Assembly: GCA_037447655.1 (NCBI GenBank)
Contig: JBBHKE010001950.1
Coordinates: 118,332 to 182,331 of the forward strand
Length of the DNA stretch: 64,000 nucleotides
Direction: 5' to 3'
Source of the DNA: Zygnema cylindricum
Taxonomy: Eukaryota; Streptophyta; Zygnematophyceae; Zygnematales; Zygnemataceae
The notes under the pieces are model-generated. The model made no database searches. It was not told the origin of the DNA and was given only the letters and a program-made list of their open reading frames with translations. A program made the position numbers and the translations under genes. Numbering within the stretch: the first letter of the stretch is position 1; every line of letters starts with the position of its first letter. This document shows positions 12,061-23,512 of this stretch, one piece after another.

Positions 12061-13486
12061 ATGGCAGAGAAAGGGAAATCCCCGGCGGAACCTAGTGGAG
12101 GAGCTAGTGGGGGAGTTAGTGGAAGAGGAGTTACAGTGACACAATATGATGAGCATGACGAATGGGGGGAGAAAAATGTGAAGATGGACGAAGGAACGTT
12201 TGAACGCTTTCAAGAGTTTCTCAGAACACAAGAAGATGATGGAGATGGAGGAGTAAGTGGAGACTCACGCAACTCTAAGAAAATAAAAAAAAGAGGAAAT
12301 CTAAACGTTATGAGGAAGAGGAGGAGAGCGATGATGATGATTTTAAAGTGTTTAATAAAACCATCGTCTTCACGGGTTCCAACTATGCAATTTGGAAGAG
12401 ATACATTCGAGGAGCATTCACACCGAAAAACTTTGGGACATCGTTATCGGGGAAGAAACACGACCGGATCCTTCCGTGGATCCAACCGGAGCACATAAGT
12501 GGGACAAGAAAGATATGGCGGCCTCCACCGCACTTATACAAAGTTGTGCTAGTTCTATGCATGAACACCTTCTAACTCATGATAGGGCTTTTGATTGTTG
12601 GACCGCTTTGCAAAATGCGTTTGAAAAAGGATTTGAGGCAAATGAAAATTATCTCTTTGAGGAGTATATTGGGTTTAGAATGAAGGAGAATGAGTCCATC
12701 GATGATGGAGTCCAAAGGTTTAATGTTATCATAGAACAACTTAACTCACTCAATAACTTCCCTACAGAAAAAGAGAGGTTGTTTGTTTTCATGAGGAGTC
12801 TTCCAAGCAAGTTTGCGGTAGCAAAGGAGGTCATCAAGGGGCGAGAGAAACCAACAATGGCATACGCTATCAATCACTTGAAAAGTACGGAGAAGGAGAA
12901 AGCAACACCGAAAGAGGAAAACAAGGGGTCATCCTACCTGAGTTATCAAGAGGAGGATGACGGAGGAGCTTACAGCTTTAGGGGATCTAAGGGGAGAGGA
13001 GGTGGACATCGTGGACGAGGAGGCAGGTCACAGGGCCCAGGGAGAGGCTCATATCAACGTGATACCTCTCAGATGACTTGTTACAATTGTAACGAGATTG
13101 GGCATGGCTCTTTTGAATGCCCAGACAAAAGCAAACCGTGTAACATTTGTCATAAATGGGGACACACTGGTCGCGGTTGTTATCAAAACAAGGGAAACAA
13201 TCGCGGAGGGGGACACTTTAGAGGCGAAGGAAGTGGAGGAAGTGGAAGTAGCTCATCAGGTAGAGGGGATTTTGTTGGGGATGGGCCAATGGGACAGGAT
13301 CAAGAATTTTTGGTTTCACTTATCGAGGAATCACAGGAAAAGGAGGATATTCTATTTCACACACGAGGCAAGGAGAGTAAGGGAAAATTTAATAGTTGGA
13401 TCATAGATTCAAGTGACATCACATGTGTTCAGATCCAAGACTATTCAGTGACATTAGAAAACTCACTATACCAAAATCCATCATAG
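12061..13486 (+). pseudogene. Element 2 gag, frameshifted
   Basis: Gag starts with ATG 12061 (MAEKGKSPAEPSGG) and is open to 12498. The Copia Gag core then moves into a second frame near 12348-12430 (FTGSNYAIWKRYIRG) and a third frame open at 12392-13486, so at least two frameshifts occurred, one probably in the A-rich run near 12285-12297. The last frame carries the capsid region (FMRSLPSKF), a Gly/Arg-rich linker and two CCHC zinc knuckles, CYNCNEIGHGSFEC and CNICHKWGHTGRGC, which bind nucleic acid in the particle. Two knuckles is less common than one. The protease start (SWIIDSS) lies at its end, where the usual Asp-Ser-Gly triad is not intact. Confidence 0.85.
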
Positions 13487-14834
13487 TGGCTAATGGTTCA
13501 ATGATGGTTATCGATACAGTGGGAACAGTACGGTTGCATCTACCAACACAAGACAGGGAAAGAAAACTAGAGTCAATAGAGTACGCTTTAACAATGTGCT
13601 TTATAATCGAGGGGGGTGCATTAATCTCTTAAGTGTCGCACAGCTTCAAAAGAAAGAAGGAAGAGCCACATGCTTGAAAGGAGGTAGAATCATTTTGAGT
13701 AGTAAAACAGGGCCATTTGCAGAAGGCGTTGTGACTGAAAATATGCAAAGTAGGCTGATTTGGAGAAAACCAGAAAATAGGACGGCAGATGAAGAAGGTC
13801 ATCTCCATTCGGCAGAAGTCAACAAGGAGGACCTCACGTTGTGGCACCATCGTATGTGTCACGCTTCAGAGAGTAACATTAAGGAGATGATTCGTCATGG
13901 GGCGGTTCGAGGGCTAGATGTGGCAACAGGAGAGAAGGTCATTGGATGTGTTGGATGCACAAAAGGGAAACATAAAAGGAAGCCTCATCCGGTGAAAGAT
14001 CTTCAATTCAAAGCGAATGCCCCTTTAGATCTAGTCCATGTAGATCTTTGTGGGGACACACATCTAGAAACCATTGGAAAAAATAAGTACATTATGGTGA
14101 TAGTTGATGATTTCAGCAGAAAGACATGGGTATATCTTTTAAAAGCTAAGTCAGATGCTCTTGAAACATTTAAATACTTTGTGGTCATGGCTGAGAGGGA
14201 AAGTGGGAGGCAGGTAAAGGCGGTACGCTCACACCGAGGAGGTGAATTTCTTGCTTTCGCCGATTACTGTAAAGAGACGAGGATTACACAGCAGTTCACG
14301 GCTCCTTATTCCCCACAATCGAATGGAATTGCAGAGAGGAAGACTCGGACATTGCAAGAGATGGTACGAGCCATGCTCCATACGACGAAACTCACGCATC
14401 GTCTTTGGGGAGAAGCAATCAGGGCAGCAAACCATATTACCAACAAGAGAATAAACTCCGCTTTGGGCAACAAAACACCGGAGGAACTTTGGAGTGGACA
14501 AACACCTACGGTAAAACACTTAAGGATTTGGGGATGTGAGGCTATGGGATACATAGAGGAAAGAAATCGGGAGGGAAAGTTTGCTGCACGGTCATGGGAA
14601 GGATTTTTTGAGGGTTATAGTAAGAACTCAATGCAGTATAGGATTTACAACCCAGTCACTAGAAAGGTTAAAGAGTCTAGAAACGTGGAGTTTAATGAGA
14701 ACTTCGAATGGATGGTGAAGGGAGCTAATGAGTCCAAACGAGCTCAAGATTATGAGGAGGAAAGTCATTATGAGAAGTTCACTGGAGGGGAGGAGGAAGA
14801 AGACGAAGTTTTGTCAAAGGTAGGGACGAAGTAA
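13487..14834 (+). pseudogene. Element 2 protease remnant and integrase
   Basis: Protease sequence continues in another frame at 13423-13632, then the pol frame is open from 13596 to a TAA at 14832. The integrase N-terminal zinc motif is present (LWHHRMCHAS ... GCVGCTKGK). The catalytic core shows the first Asp (LVHVDLCGD) and the final Glu (NGIAERKTRTL), but the middle motif reads RSHRGGEF where Copia integrases have Asp in place of that His. A basic/acidic C-terminal linker follows. The integrase is therefore expected to be inactive. Confidence 0.88.
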
Positions 14835-14837
14835 AAG

Positions 14838-16775
14838 GTGCGATTTGTAGAGAAACCTTTAGAGAAAGTTTCGACACCTAAGCTTAGCGGCACCAAATCA
14901 CAAGGAGACAAGGTCACCAGAGAATCACCCACAGGCATTGACAACGTGACATCTGAAGAGACACCCCTAGAGAAGGAGGATGATGACAAGATTGAAAACA
15001 GTGATTCGGATAAAGAATTTGCAGATAACGTACGGAGAAGTAAAAGATCCACTAAAGGGAAGGCACCGGAACGATTTTCACCTGGACAGTCATATAAAAA
15101 GCAAACCAGCTACCAGAGGGCAATTTCCGAAATTAGAGAAGGAAAGGCGGAATCCTTTCTCTTATGAAAGGCAATTACAGAAAATCGTCCGGCGGATCCT
15201 CAATCATACCAAGAGGCTCGAGACTCGGACGAATGGGAGGAGAAGTGGAAACCGGCGTTTATCAAAGAATTTAATTCTGTAAAATCAAATGGGTGTTTTG
15301 AAGAGGTAGATTTACCGGTTGGTAAGAAGGCGATTGACTCAAAGTGGGTTTTTAAGACAAAGACAGGAGCTTCGGGAGAAATTCTTAAGTATAAGGCGCG
15401 GTTAGTATGTAAAGGCTTTCAGCAGAAGGAGGGTATTGATTATTCTGAGACTTTTGCTCCTGTGGTTAAGTTTGATTCTTTGCGAGCAATTATTGCAATG
15501 GCGGCGGCGGAAGGAATGCATATCCAACAGATGGATGTAGAGACAACTTTCTTAAATAGAGAATTAGAAGAGGAGGTGTATATGAAAATCCCAGAAGGAG
15601 TTCCTGGAAAGAATGGAAAAGTATGGAGGTTGTAGAAGGCTTTGTATGGTTTGAAGCAGGCACCAAGAACATGGAACCATAAGCTTCACAAGGTCTTACT
15701 AATTTTGGGATTTAGGAGGCTTACTGCAGATTGTGGAGTGTATATTCGGGGAGAAGGTAGGGACAGGGTAATTTTCAGTGTTTACGTAGATAAATTCATT
15801 TCTATCTCTCACAACTTGGATTTACTTGGAGAATTAAAGATTGAATTTCGAAAGTATTTTAAAATCACAGACTTAGGAGATGCAGAATACATTGTGAGAG
15901 TTCAGATTCAGAGAAGGAGGAACGGAGATATTAAGTTAAGCCAGGAACAATATGCAAAAGAGGTAGTTGAAAGATTTGGGTTTTTAGATTGTAAGCCACT
16001 TGGAACTCCCCTTGATCCTCGTGATAAGCTTTCTAATTTTGTTAAAAGTCCCGACGTTGATGCCCCGTATAGGGAGGCGGTCGGAAGCTTAATGTATTTG
16101 AGTGTCGAAACTAGGCCAGACGTTAGTGCCGCAGTGAGCGTGGTTAGTCGGTATTGTAGCAATCCGAAAAAAATACATTGGGAGGCAGTAAAGAGAATCT
16201 TTAGATATTTGGCTGGAACACTTAGTCTTGGAATTGTTTATAGGAAGGGTGAGGGCTTGAGTTGTTATGGATATTGTGATGCCGACTATGGAGGAGACCA
16301 TGATACAGGAAGGTCTACGTCAAGATATGTGTTTTTACTTGCAGGAGGAGCGATCTCGTGGAATTCCCGTTTGCAACCTACTGTGGCATTTTCATCAACG
16401 GAGGCGGAGTATATGGCTGCGTGTCATGCTGCGAAGAATGTTGTGTGGATTAAAGAATTTCTATCGGAGGTTGGAGTGGAAAAAGAATGCATGCAAATAT
16501 TAAGTGATAATATGTCTTCCATTGCACTTAGTAAAAATCCTATTTTGCATAAGCGCACTAAACACATTAAAATTCAGTGGCATTTTGTTCGAGATTTGGT
16601 TGCGGAAAAAGAAGTTGAATTTTCGTTTGTTCCTACAGAAGAACAAGCTGCTGATATGTTAACCAAAGCAGCATTGAAGGAAGTCTATGAAATGGGAAAG
16701 AAAGTTAGTGGGCATGGAGTAAGAGGGGGCTTTAAGTGTCTCAGTAAGAGGGGGAATGTTAGGATATTGTACTGA
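14838..16775 (+). pseudogene. Element 2 reverse transcriptase and RNase H, interrupted
   Basis: Same frame as the integrase, broken by TGA at 15165 and TAG at 15633. RT motifs include KWVFKTKTGASGEI, KARLVCKGFQQKEGIDYSET and LYGLKQAPRTW. The active site reads YVDK instead of the usual YVDD, which should abolish polymerisation. RNase H follows with YGYCDADYGGD, SWNSRLQPTVAFSSTEAEY and LSDNMSSIALSKNP, and looks complete to the stop at about 16773. Confidence 0.92.
16746..16756 (+). promoter_or_regulatory. Polypurine tract of element 2
   Basis: aagagggggaa lies immediately before the right LTR, where plus-strand DNA synthesis is primed in LTR elements. Confidence 0.85.
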
Positions 16776-17325
16776 GCACTTACTTAGCGACGAGATACTC
16801 TCGTAGCTAAAGTAGCGACGACTAGCGACGAAAGTTGTCTCGTCGCTAGATATTTGAAGTGACGTAGAAGTTAGCGACGAAGTAGTTTCGTCGCTGGATA
16901 TTTGAAGTGACGTAGAAATTAAGTGTTCGTTTCGTTTCACGTATGTTTGAATAGTACTATAGAAGTGACGTGGAAATTGCTTGGTAGTTTCAGTTCACGT
17001 AAGTTCAAGTCGTACCGTGTGATTCAAGTTGGTTCGCGGTTGACTTTCCTAGTCGTACCGTGTTGTTCAAGCCGGTTCAACTTATTGGTCGTGCATTTTA
17101 CCACGTTGATTCCTACGCGTTTTTAGTCGTGTACCTATATATATTAGTTGAGACTTCGTGGTAGAATTATCTTTTGGAGGCGTAGCTTGTTAAGGAGGCG
17201 TAGAAAGATCAGAAGTAAAAGGAAGGAAGAAAAGAAGTTGTATTTGCATTGTGCTTAATATATTGAATGTTTTTTGGAGGAACACCATTGTTGTGTGTGT
17301 ATTTTAATAGGTTTGTAATCTTTCA
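16757..17325 (+). repeat. Element 2 right LTR
   Basis: 569-bp direct repeat of 11455-12022 with the same three short inverted repeats. Followed directly by the target duplication aaatc. Confidence 0.93.
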
Positions 17326-17523
17326 AAATCCATCGATTACAGCTTGAAATCCATTCAAGTCATGTCTATCGTTTTTTTTCAGTGCTTCATTGGTTAGTAA
17401 CATTCAAAAATATACTTGCCAAAAATTCATAATCAGTTTTTGTAGTAGATAACCCTGCACACTATACTTATCGGAAAGTAGTTTGGGTGGGGTTCGGTGA
17501 GTTGTGGGAACCTAACGTCACAG

Positions 17524-17595
17524 ATAGCTAAATTCTAATAAGTTGAGTGGAAAAATTCCATCTTCCATCGGTCAAATGAAATCCCTCCAACAATT
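17524..17595 (+). pseudogene. LRR exon 4 with nonsense first codon (72 nt)
   Basis: Between acgtcacag and gtaagac, 72 nt. The LRR core reads LNSNKLSGKIPSSIGQMKSL, but the first full codon is TAG where sister exons have TGG, TAT or GGT. In the shared phase this is a premature stop. Confidence 0.7.
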
Positions 17596-17625
17596 GTAAG
17601 ACACATTTCGCAGTAGTCGGTTCTT

Positions 17626-17756
17626 TTACGGTTCTTTCAAGTTTCTTTTAGGTTTTTTTTAGGTTTTTTTTATGGTTTTTTAGGGTTCTTATAGGGTTCT
17701 TACAGGGTTTCTTACACGGTTCTTTTAAGGTTCTTTTGAGGTTCTTTTATGCATCA
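17626..17756 (+). repeat. Degenerate ggttctttta tandem repeat in LRR intron
   Basis: About a dozen imperfect copies of a roughly 10-12 bp unit (ggttcttttag / gggttcttaca). Simple repeat, no coding content. Confidence 0.6.
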
Positions 17757-18657
17757 AAAGTATGCTTTGAATGTTTATGGTTCGTTGCAAAAAATATTCC
17801 ACCACATCGTAAATTGTAAGAATCATAATCTAATATTAGTTGAGTGATTGTTGTATAGTAATTAAATACATCATTTTAGCTTTTTGTTTTTGTTATTTCA
17901 ATTCCTCATTTTAAGAATGCAAGTTCCATTTTTCAACAAATTTAGGCAATGATTTTTTGCAAAGGTCTAATGAGGCTCTAAGATATTGAATAAAATCACC
18001 TTGATTTCGATGGAGAAGTAGGGTTCGAACGCAGATTTATCTTTTGATTTTTTTTTCATTTTTTAGGTTTTTTTTCATCTGAGTAGTTGATTACTCTCTT
18101 TTTTTTATTCAATTTCATAAAACCTTTATTTTTTTATGTTTTTTGAAATTTGATTATGGACAAACCGGTGTGGTGATTGGAAGTGATATGGTGTGGACCA
18201 TCACACAATCGTGTTATTATCTACTAATGTTTCATTTTAATTTAATTTAATTTTCTTTTTCTTTTTCTTTGATTTGGCATACATGCATTTATATATGTAC
18301 ATATATCTTACGTTTTCTTATTTTTTTTCAGGAAATAGAATATTACATATAGAGAGAGGGGAGGGCGAAGGGGGAAGATCGAGAAATGTGACATAAATAC
18401 ACATGCGTATATGTCATACACATTTATATATGTAATTCTGTATCCACGGAGGAGAAATTAAACGACCATGGAGCTTATGTTTTTTAAATTTGCATGTTAC
18501 AACCATTTTTCTTATCTTGTTTAGTTATTTTCATCCGTATTTGAGATTTATTTTATCTGAAGGAGCTGAAAAAAAAATTGGGTTCACGGTTTTTTTTTTT
18601 TTATATATATATATATTTTTTATTTTTTTCGACAGTTGTTGTATTCTTACATTATTT

Positions 18658-18661
<4 letters not shown>

Positions 18662-18733
<72 letters not shown>
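18662..18733 (+). repeat. (AT)n microsatellite
   Basis: About 36 AT dinucleotides. The reading frame through it (18490-18801) is a by-product of the repeat. Confidence 0.95.
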
Positions 18734-18737
<4 letters not shown>

Positions 18738-18904
18738 ACTATGTAAAAATGTAATTCATATAGATAACATTGTATGCATGTGGTTTACGATTCTAAGTTA
18801 ACATATATTATTCATTTCTTATTACATAGTAGGGTTTGTAAAGGTAAAACATGTCATGCAATCTTTATTATACGTTCCAATTGTAAAAAAATAAGGGTCG
18901 AAAT

Positions 18905-19180
18905 TGTTCAGTTATAACTTGGAATCCATTCATAAAGGCCCCTCATATGTACTTACCAGGAATTTATGCTCACCATTTTCTGGTACAAAATCCTTGAACC
19001 CTGTACTAACCGGGACACTTTTAGGATGTTATAACTAGGAATCCATTCAGAATCATGTTTCTAAATTTGTGCTTGTTTCTGAATTTGGGCTAAGCGCAAT
19101 ACTGGATAATGGCCCCTTTTTTGTACTTACCATAACTAATGCTCAACATTTTCTGGTGCAAAATCCTTGAAATTGGGTAA
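18905..19180 (+). repeat. Imperfect tandem duplication inside LRR intron
   Basis: 'gttataact.ggaatccattca' and, further on, 'ctcaccattttctggtacaaaatcc' (about 18971) recur as 'gttataactaggaatccattca' (19029) and 'ctcaacattttctggtgcaaaatcc' (about 19142). Confidence 0.6.
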
Positions 19181-19257
19181 TAGTTTTTTACTAATTGGGA
19201 CTCTTAGCACACTTTTGGGATGGTGGCGGCTCTGTTGTGGGATACCTTGTGGGACAG

Positions 19258-19329
19258 ATGGCTAGCTGGAAATAAGTTGAGTGGACGCGTTCCATGGTCC
19301 ATCGGAAAACTGACATCCCTTTCTTACAT
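19258..19329 (+). CDS. LRR exon 5 (72 nt)
   Basis: Between gtgggacag and gtaagac, 72 nt and open. It reads WLAGNKLSGRVPWSIGKLTS followed by LSY, in the same phase as its sisters. Confidence 0.7.
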
Positions 19330-21232
19330 GTAAGACACATGATACTGTGGTTATGCTAGTCATCAAAACTGTACTCTATATGGTTATAGTTTCTTGCGAA
19401 AATGTGATTAACTACAGTTAGTTTTTTGCTAACTATAGTTGTTTATGAATTGGGAGAGCGTCAGTTATAAAAATATATAATTAGTTTTTTTTTTTTTAAT
19501 TTAACATCTTGAATGTTCAAGTTGGACTTCTCAAGTATTTCAGTAGGTAGTCCCAAAGGTCTAAGGACCCAAGCTCTTCAAAAAAGTTGTCATGATTTCA
19601 GAGTTAGGTAGAGAATCAATTTAATATTTTTATTTGTTGTCGTCAATGTTCAAGGGTTTTTTTATTTTTTAAGTGGTTTTCTTTGTGAAGTCAATCTTTA
19701 TTGATCGTTTCTTTGTTTATAATTTAGAAATTGGATTATCGAATTGATTGTGACGATGGAGGAACACCTTATGTATATGTTTGTTTCCTTCCATTTTTAA
19801 GAGTTTTCTATTTTCAATTCGTCTTACAAATTACTATTCATTTGTTAAATTATATTTTAAAAGGGGTTAGGGGTGAGAGATAGGATACAACATATAGTAC
19901 GCTTATATATAGATGAGTATGTATAAAGAGAGATATGTATCGTTTATTTTGAAAAATGACATGTTCATATAACGAATTTTATATTTATGCATATATTACA
20001 TGCATGCATATATATACATATAGATATATTGTAATCCATAGATGCGATTTTTCTTATATTCTAGTTATATACCGGTTAAGCTGAGTTCATCATTTTTTTT
20101 ATATAAAAATCATGTAAATTGAAACAGACTGGAGGAAAGGAGGGTGGGCTGGGAAGTGAATTTAAACAAAAACGATTTCTTGCCCAAAATACGTATTTTG
20201 ATATCGTTTTTATCCCTTCATAGTCAAGCGTCGTCCTTTACTTTGAAAATTGACTTTGCGGTGTTTTTTTTGTACCTAAATGGAAGTCAAACAAAAAAAT
20301 GTATGTGAAGGGTGGAGGGGCAAGGGATGAGGGGAGAGTGATATAGGCTATAAATTATTTTGTATGTATGTTGTTGAGGGATTAAGGAGGGATGAAATCG
20401 TAAGGACAGTTGACTTCTGTACTTAATTCTTGGTTTTCTATATTAAACAATCACCTTTTCTTAAATTTTGAAAAAGATATGGAAATTATCCTGTTACGAG
20501 TAAGGATTTTTTTGATTTTTTCTTTATAACAACTTAGGATTTTCTTTTGCAATCATTTAGTTTTCACGTTTTTTATTATAAGTGAAATAAAATTCAGCCT
20601 TATATTCCTATAATTTTGCAATATCATTTGGTCCTGTTGTGTCTGAATCAAACTTCAACAAACGTTTTGAAGGTTTGCTCTTTCCAAAAAAAAAAAAAAA
20701 GCTGAAAAGAAAACTTTTCTCAGCAAAATTGGTCGAGAGGCATGTGTAAAAACATATTCCGTATGTTTCTTAACAACCATAATTGCGAAAAGAGATTTTT
20801 TTACCATGAACAATAATTGAATAACAACATTTAATGTGTTTTATATTAGAAAAGGGTCAACACATGCACTACATAACTTTTTTCAATTCTCTTACGGAAA
20901 AGATGTAAGTATGGATGTACACTTATTTAAAACCTCTAACTAACCTTGTGTGGTTTAAGAACATGAGTAAAGTTGAATCATTCAGTTCTTATAACTTAAT
21001 TGGGTTTGCAAGGACAAATCATTTCATGCAATCTTCTCTCACACATTTCAATTTGTAAAAGGGAAGAGTAAAAATTCATCAGTTACAACATTAAAACTGT
21101 CCAAAGTCAATCTATCAATTGCTGTAAGTGCAATGTCGGACATTTTTTGCTGTTTAGCTTTGTAAACTATATTAATTGGGATTTATTTGTGGATGTGGGG
21201 GTTTAATGGGGTTGGGATCCTCCGTACCACAG

Positions 21233-21304
21233 AGGTTTATATAAAAACAGGTTGAGTGGAACCATTCCATGGTCCATCGGTAAATTGAATTCCCTCACGC
21301 AACT
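21233..21304 (+). CDS. LRR exon 6 (72 nt)
   Basis: Between gtaccacag and gtaagac, 72 nt and open. It reads GLYKNRLSGTIPWSIGKLNS then LTQL. It is the last LRR exon I can find; no downstream exon of the locus is recognised. Confidence 0.7.
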
Positions 21305-22639
21305 GTAAGACACGTGACCAGTAGTTTCCGTACACAAGAAAAGTGTAATAAATGGTTATGGTTTTCTTGAAAAAAACATTTCCACCACATTGTTCGTTTT
21401 CTTGTATTTTTGTTTGCTTTGTTTTGAAATTCCAGGGTGTAATTTTTAAAAATGTCTAATTAGGGAACAAAGCAACTTTATCTTTTATTTTTTTGTCATC
21501 GATTTTTGAGGTTTCTTTTTTTAGAGGAAGTTTTTTTCCTTTTAAAGGTAAATTTACTTATCATATGTAACATATATATTCTGTATGCATGTGTAAATAT
21601 GTGTATTTATATACATACATGTAACGTGGAATTTGATTTAGAAAATTTTAACATAAGAAATTAAGTGACATGATGGATGGGCATAAAACGAGAGGGAGGG
21701 GGCCATGATTGATCAACTATTTAATTGTTTTTTTTTTCCCGATTTTTTTTTTTTTTGTTTTTATCTAAACTATTCTTAAACGGAATAATCTATGGAGTAA
21801 CGGAAGAACGCCAAGGAAAGGGAGGATGACAGGCAGGACAACAACTTATATGCGTAGCATTTTCATATTTTAAATATGTTTTCAATAAATTACCCTATTG
21901 TTCTCATCCATATTCGAGATATTATTTTGTGTATTAGTAGTTGGAAATTTGTTTTCTTGAGTTCAAGTTTTTTTTGCTTTATTTTGTACAATTGTTAAAA
22001 TTGACAAATATAAGTCTTATAATGTAAGGGTATAGGAACTACACAGAAAAGCGATTACGGAAATTATGTATCTTGAAGTCGTTCTTTTTCCGTCCTGTTT
22101 GGCTGTGTCATTTTGGTTTGAGCGTTCTGTTGGACTTTCCATTGGTTAGATCTTTCCTTTGGTGAGTTTTGTTTCTATGGGTATTTTTGTCTTACATGTC
22201 TTTTTCCTGTGTTCGATGCTTTTGCCTTGCTTATCCTTTTTGCTTGCTTCCCTCCAAATGTAGTTTTTCAGTTTTAGCATTGCTAACCCTTTTTGTTTTT
22301 TGGACTCCGATGGTTTACCATCGCGCTTTTTGATAAAGTTTGAATGTAGTACCAACCATTTCAATCAGAGTATGAGTTATCCCACGAGATGGACAGAGGC
22401 CTCATGCGGACAGAACTGAGAGAAAAATCTCCGTCATCCTCGACCCCGCGCGAGGAAATATAAGCCACAACATGGAAAATTTATATGTATACATATAGAG
22501 GGGGGATCCAACTGTTACATTTGACTCGGTGGTGGTAAGGGGAAATGGGGAGCAACGCCACCGACCGACAAAGTGATGAGGAAGGAAAGACAAAATGAAG
22601 GCAGCATTTGTCACTGAGTTGAGTCGAGAGTCTTTGCAA

Positions 22640-22980
22640 AATTTGATGAGACATTTGTCGCTCGTGAGTTTTAACCCTGTGTGTCAGGGCGTGACATAGT
22701 GACAAGGGGAGACACTGTCTCGTCATAAGGGAGTGAATCCTAAAACTGGTGTAAAAAAATACGAGGAGAGAGCCGTCTTGTAGTGAGTAGGATCTTTATT
22801 AAGGGTGTGACATGGCGACAAGTAGAAGCATTGTCTCGTAGAAGGAGAGTGGATCTTAGAATCGATGGTGAAGTAAAATGATGAGGAGAGTTGTTGTCTC
22901 GTAGTGGGGGGGTAGGGTTTTTGTTGAGGGTGTGACAGAGTTAAGAGGACAAGCACTATCTAAAAACAGAGTAGAATCTT
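22640..22980. repeat. Degenerate tandem repeat, period about 116-124 bp
   Basis: Three copies start with gggcgtgacatagtgacaag (22687), gggtgtgacatggcgacaag (22803) and gggtgtgacagag (22927), each followed by a 'actgtctcgt' or similar motif. Copies are diverged. Confidence 0.6.
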
Positions 22981-23344
22981 AGATGTGCAGGTGTATGTAA
23001 TTAAATTGTACTTACATAAATATTTTCATACTGAAATTTTACTTTTTAACTGTGTCCTGTTTACATATGTAAAATAACGACTTTATGAAAAGCGCGACAG
23101 TAAACCATCTAGGTCCTTGGGAACAAAAAAAAAGCAGCAATGCTAAAGCTGATGTGGATACTATTTAAATGAAAAAAAAGATACGTTGGTGCTTTGTTCT
23201 TTTGGTTGAAAAATAAATGCCACTTTGTTCAGATTACAAAGCAGGAGAATATGATTCTGAACCACCAACTTCTGTTCAAATACTGTATTGTTACGATAAA
23301 ATATTGTATTGCACCAGATAAAGGCTCTCAGTAAGATGTCATGT

Positions 23345-23512
23345 GCCAACAATTGTTCAAAAGTGCAAAAAAAAATGGAAACACCATATGCAGTAACCCG
23401 ATACCGTACAGTTATTCTATATCACACCATATACAGTGTAATTCACATACTGTACGGGGTAACCACAGATAGTTTCGAACTATTTTTGAACATGTGAACT
23501 ATTGTTCCTTCG
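23345..23512. mobile_element. Possible MITE of the TAGTTCAAA family
   Basis: Left end caattgttcaaaagtgcaaa and right end 'ttgaacatgtgaactattg' are inverted relative to one another, with an internal 'gtaacccgataccgtac' palindromic region. Similar ends occur in GNA1 introns 4 and 6. Target duplication not clear. Confidence 0.4.

Larger units (their letters stand above)
11455..17325 (+). mobile_element. Copia-type LTR retrotransposon element 2, full length but disabled
   Basis: LTRs of 568 and 569 bp (11455-12022, 16757-17325) with TG...CA ends are flanked by a perfect 5-bp target duplication, aaatc at 11450-11454 and 17326-17330. An initiator-Met primer-binding site and a polypurine tract are in the expected places. 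The interior reads gag, protease, integrase, RT, RNase H; integrase before RT identifies Ty1/Copia. Gag has at least two frameshifts, the protease region another one or two, and pol has three in-frame stops. By eye the LTRs differ at about seven bases and one indel, so the insertion looks fairly young. Confidence 0.95.
751..21304 (+). pseudogene. Leucine-rich-repeat receptor-like locus, partial and probably decayed
   Basis: Six separate exons each encode one plant-type LRR (LxGxIPxxIGxLxxL): 751-822, 1398-1469, 4018-4088, 17524-17595, 19258-19329 and 21233-21304. Five are exactly 72 nt, start with one base that completes a codon and end with two bases of the next, so every intron has the same phase and exons can be added without breaking the frame. 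All follow a CAG acceptor or similar and precede GTAAG. This is the one-repeat-per-exon layout known from plant LRR receptor kinases. Exon 3 is 71 nt and exon 4 opens with TAG, so the assembled frame is broken. No signal peptide, transmembrane segment or kinase domain was found. Two LTR retrotransposons sit between exons 3 and 4. The locus may be a receptor pseudogene or an LRR fragment; a functional product would require skipping exons 3 and 4. Confidence 0.75.

Noticed and set aside
18490-18801. Open frame of 103 codons
   Set aside because: Most of it is translated (AT)n repeat giving alternating Ile/Tyr.
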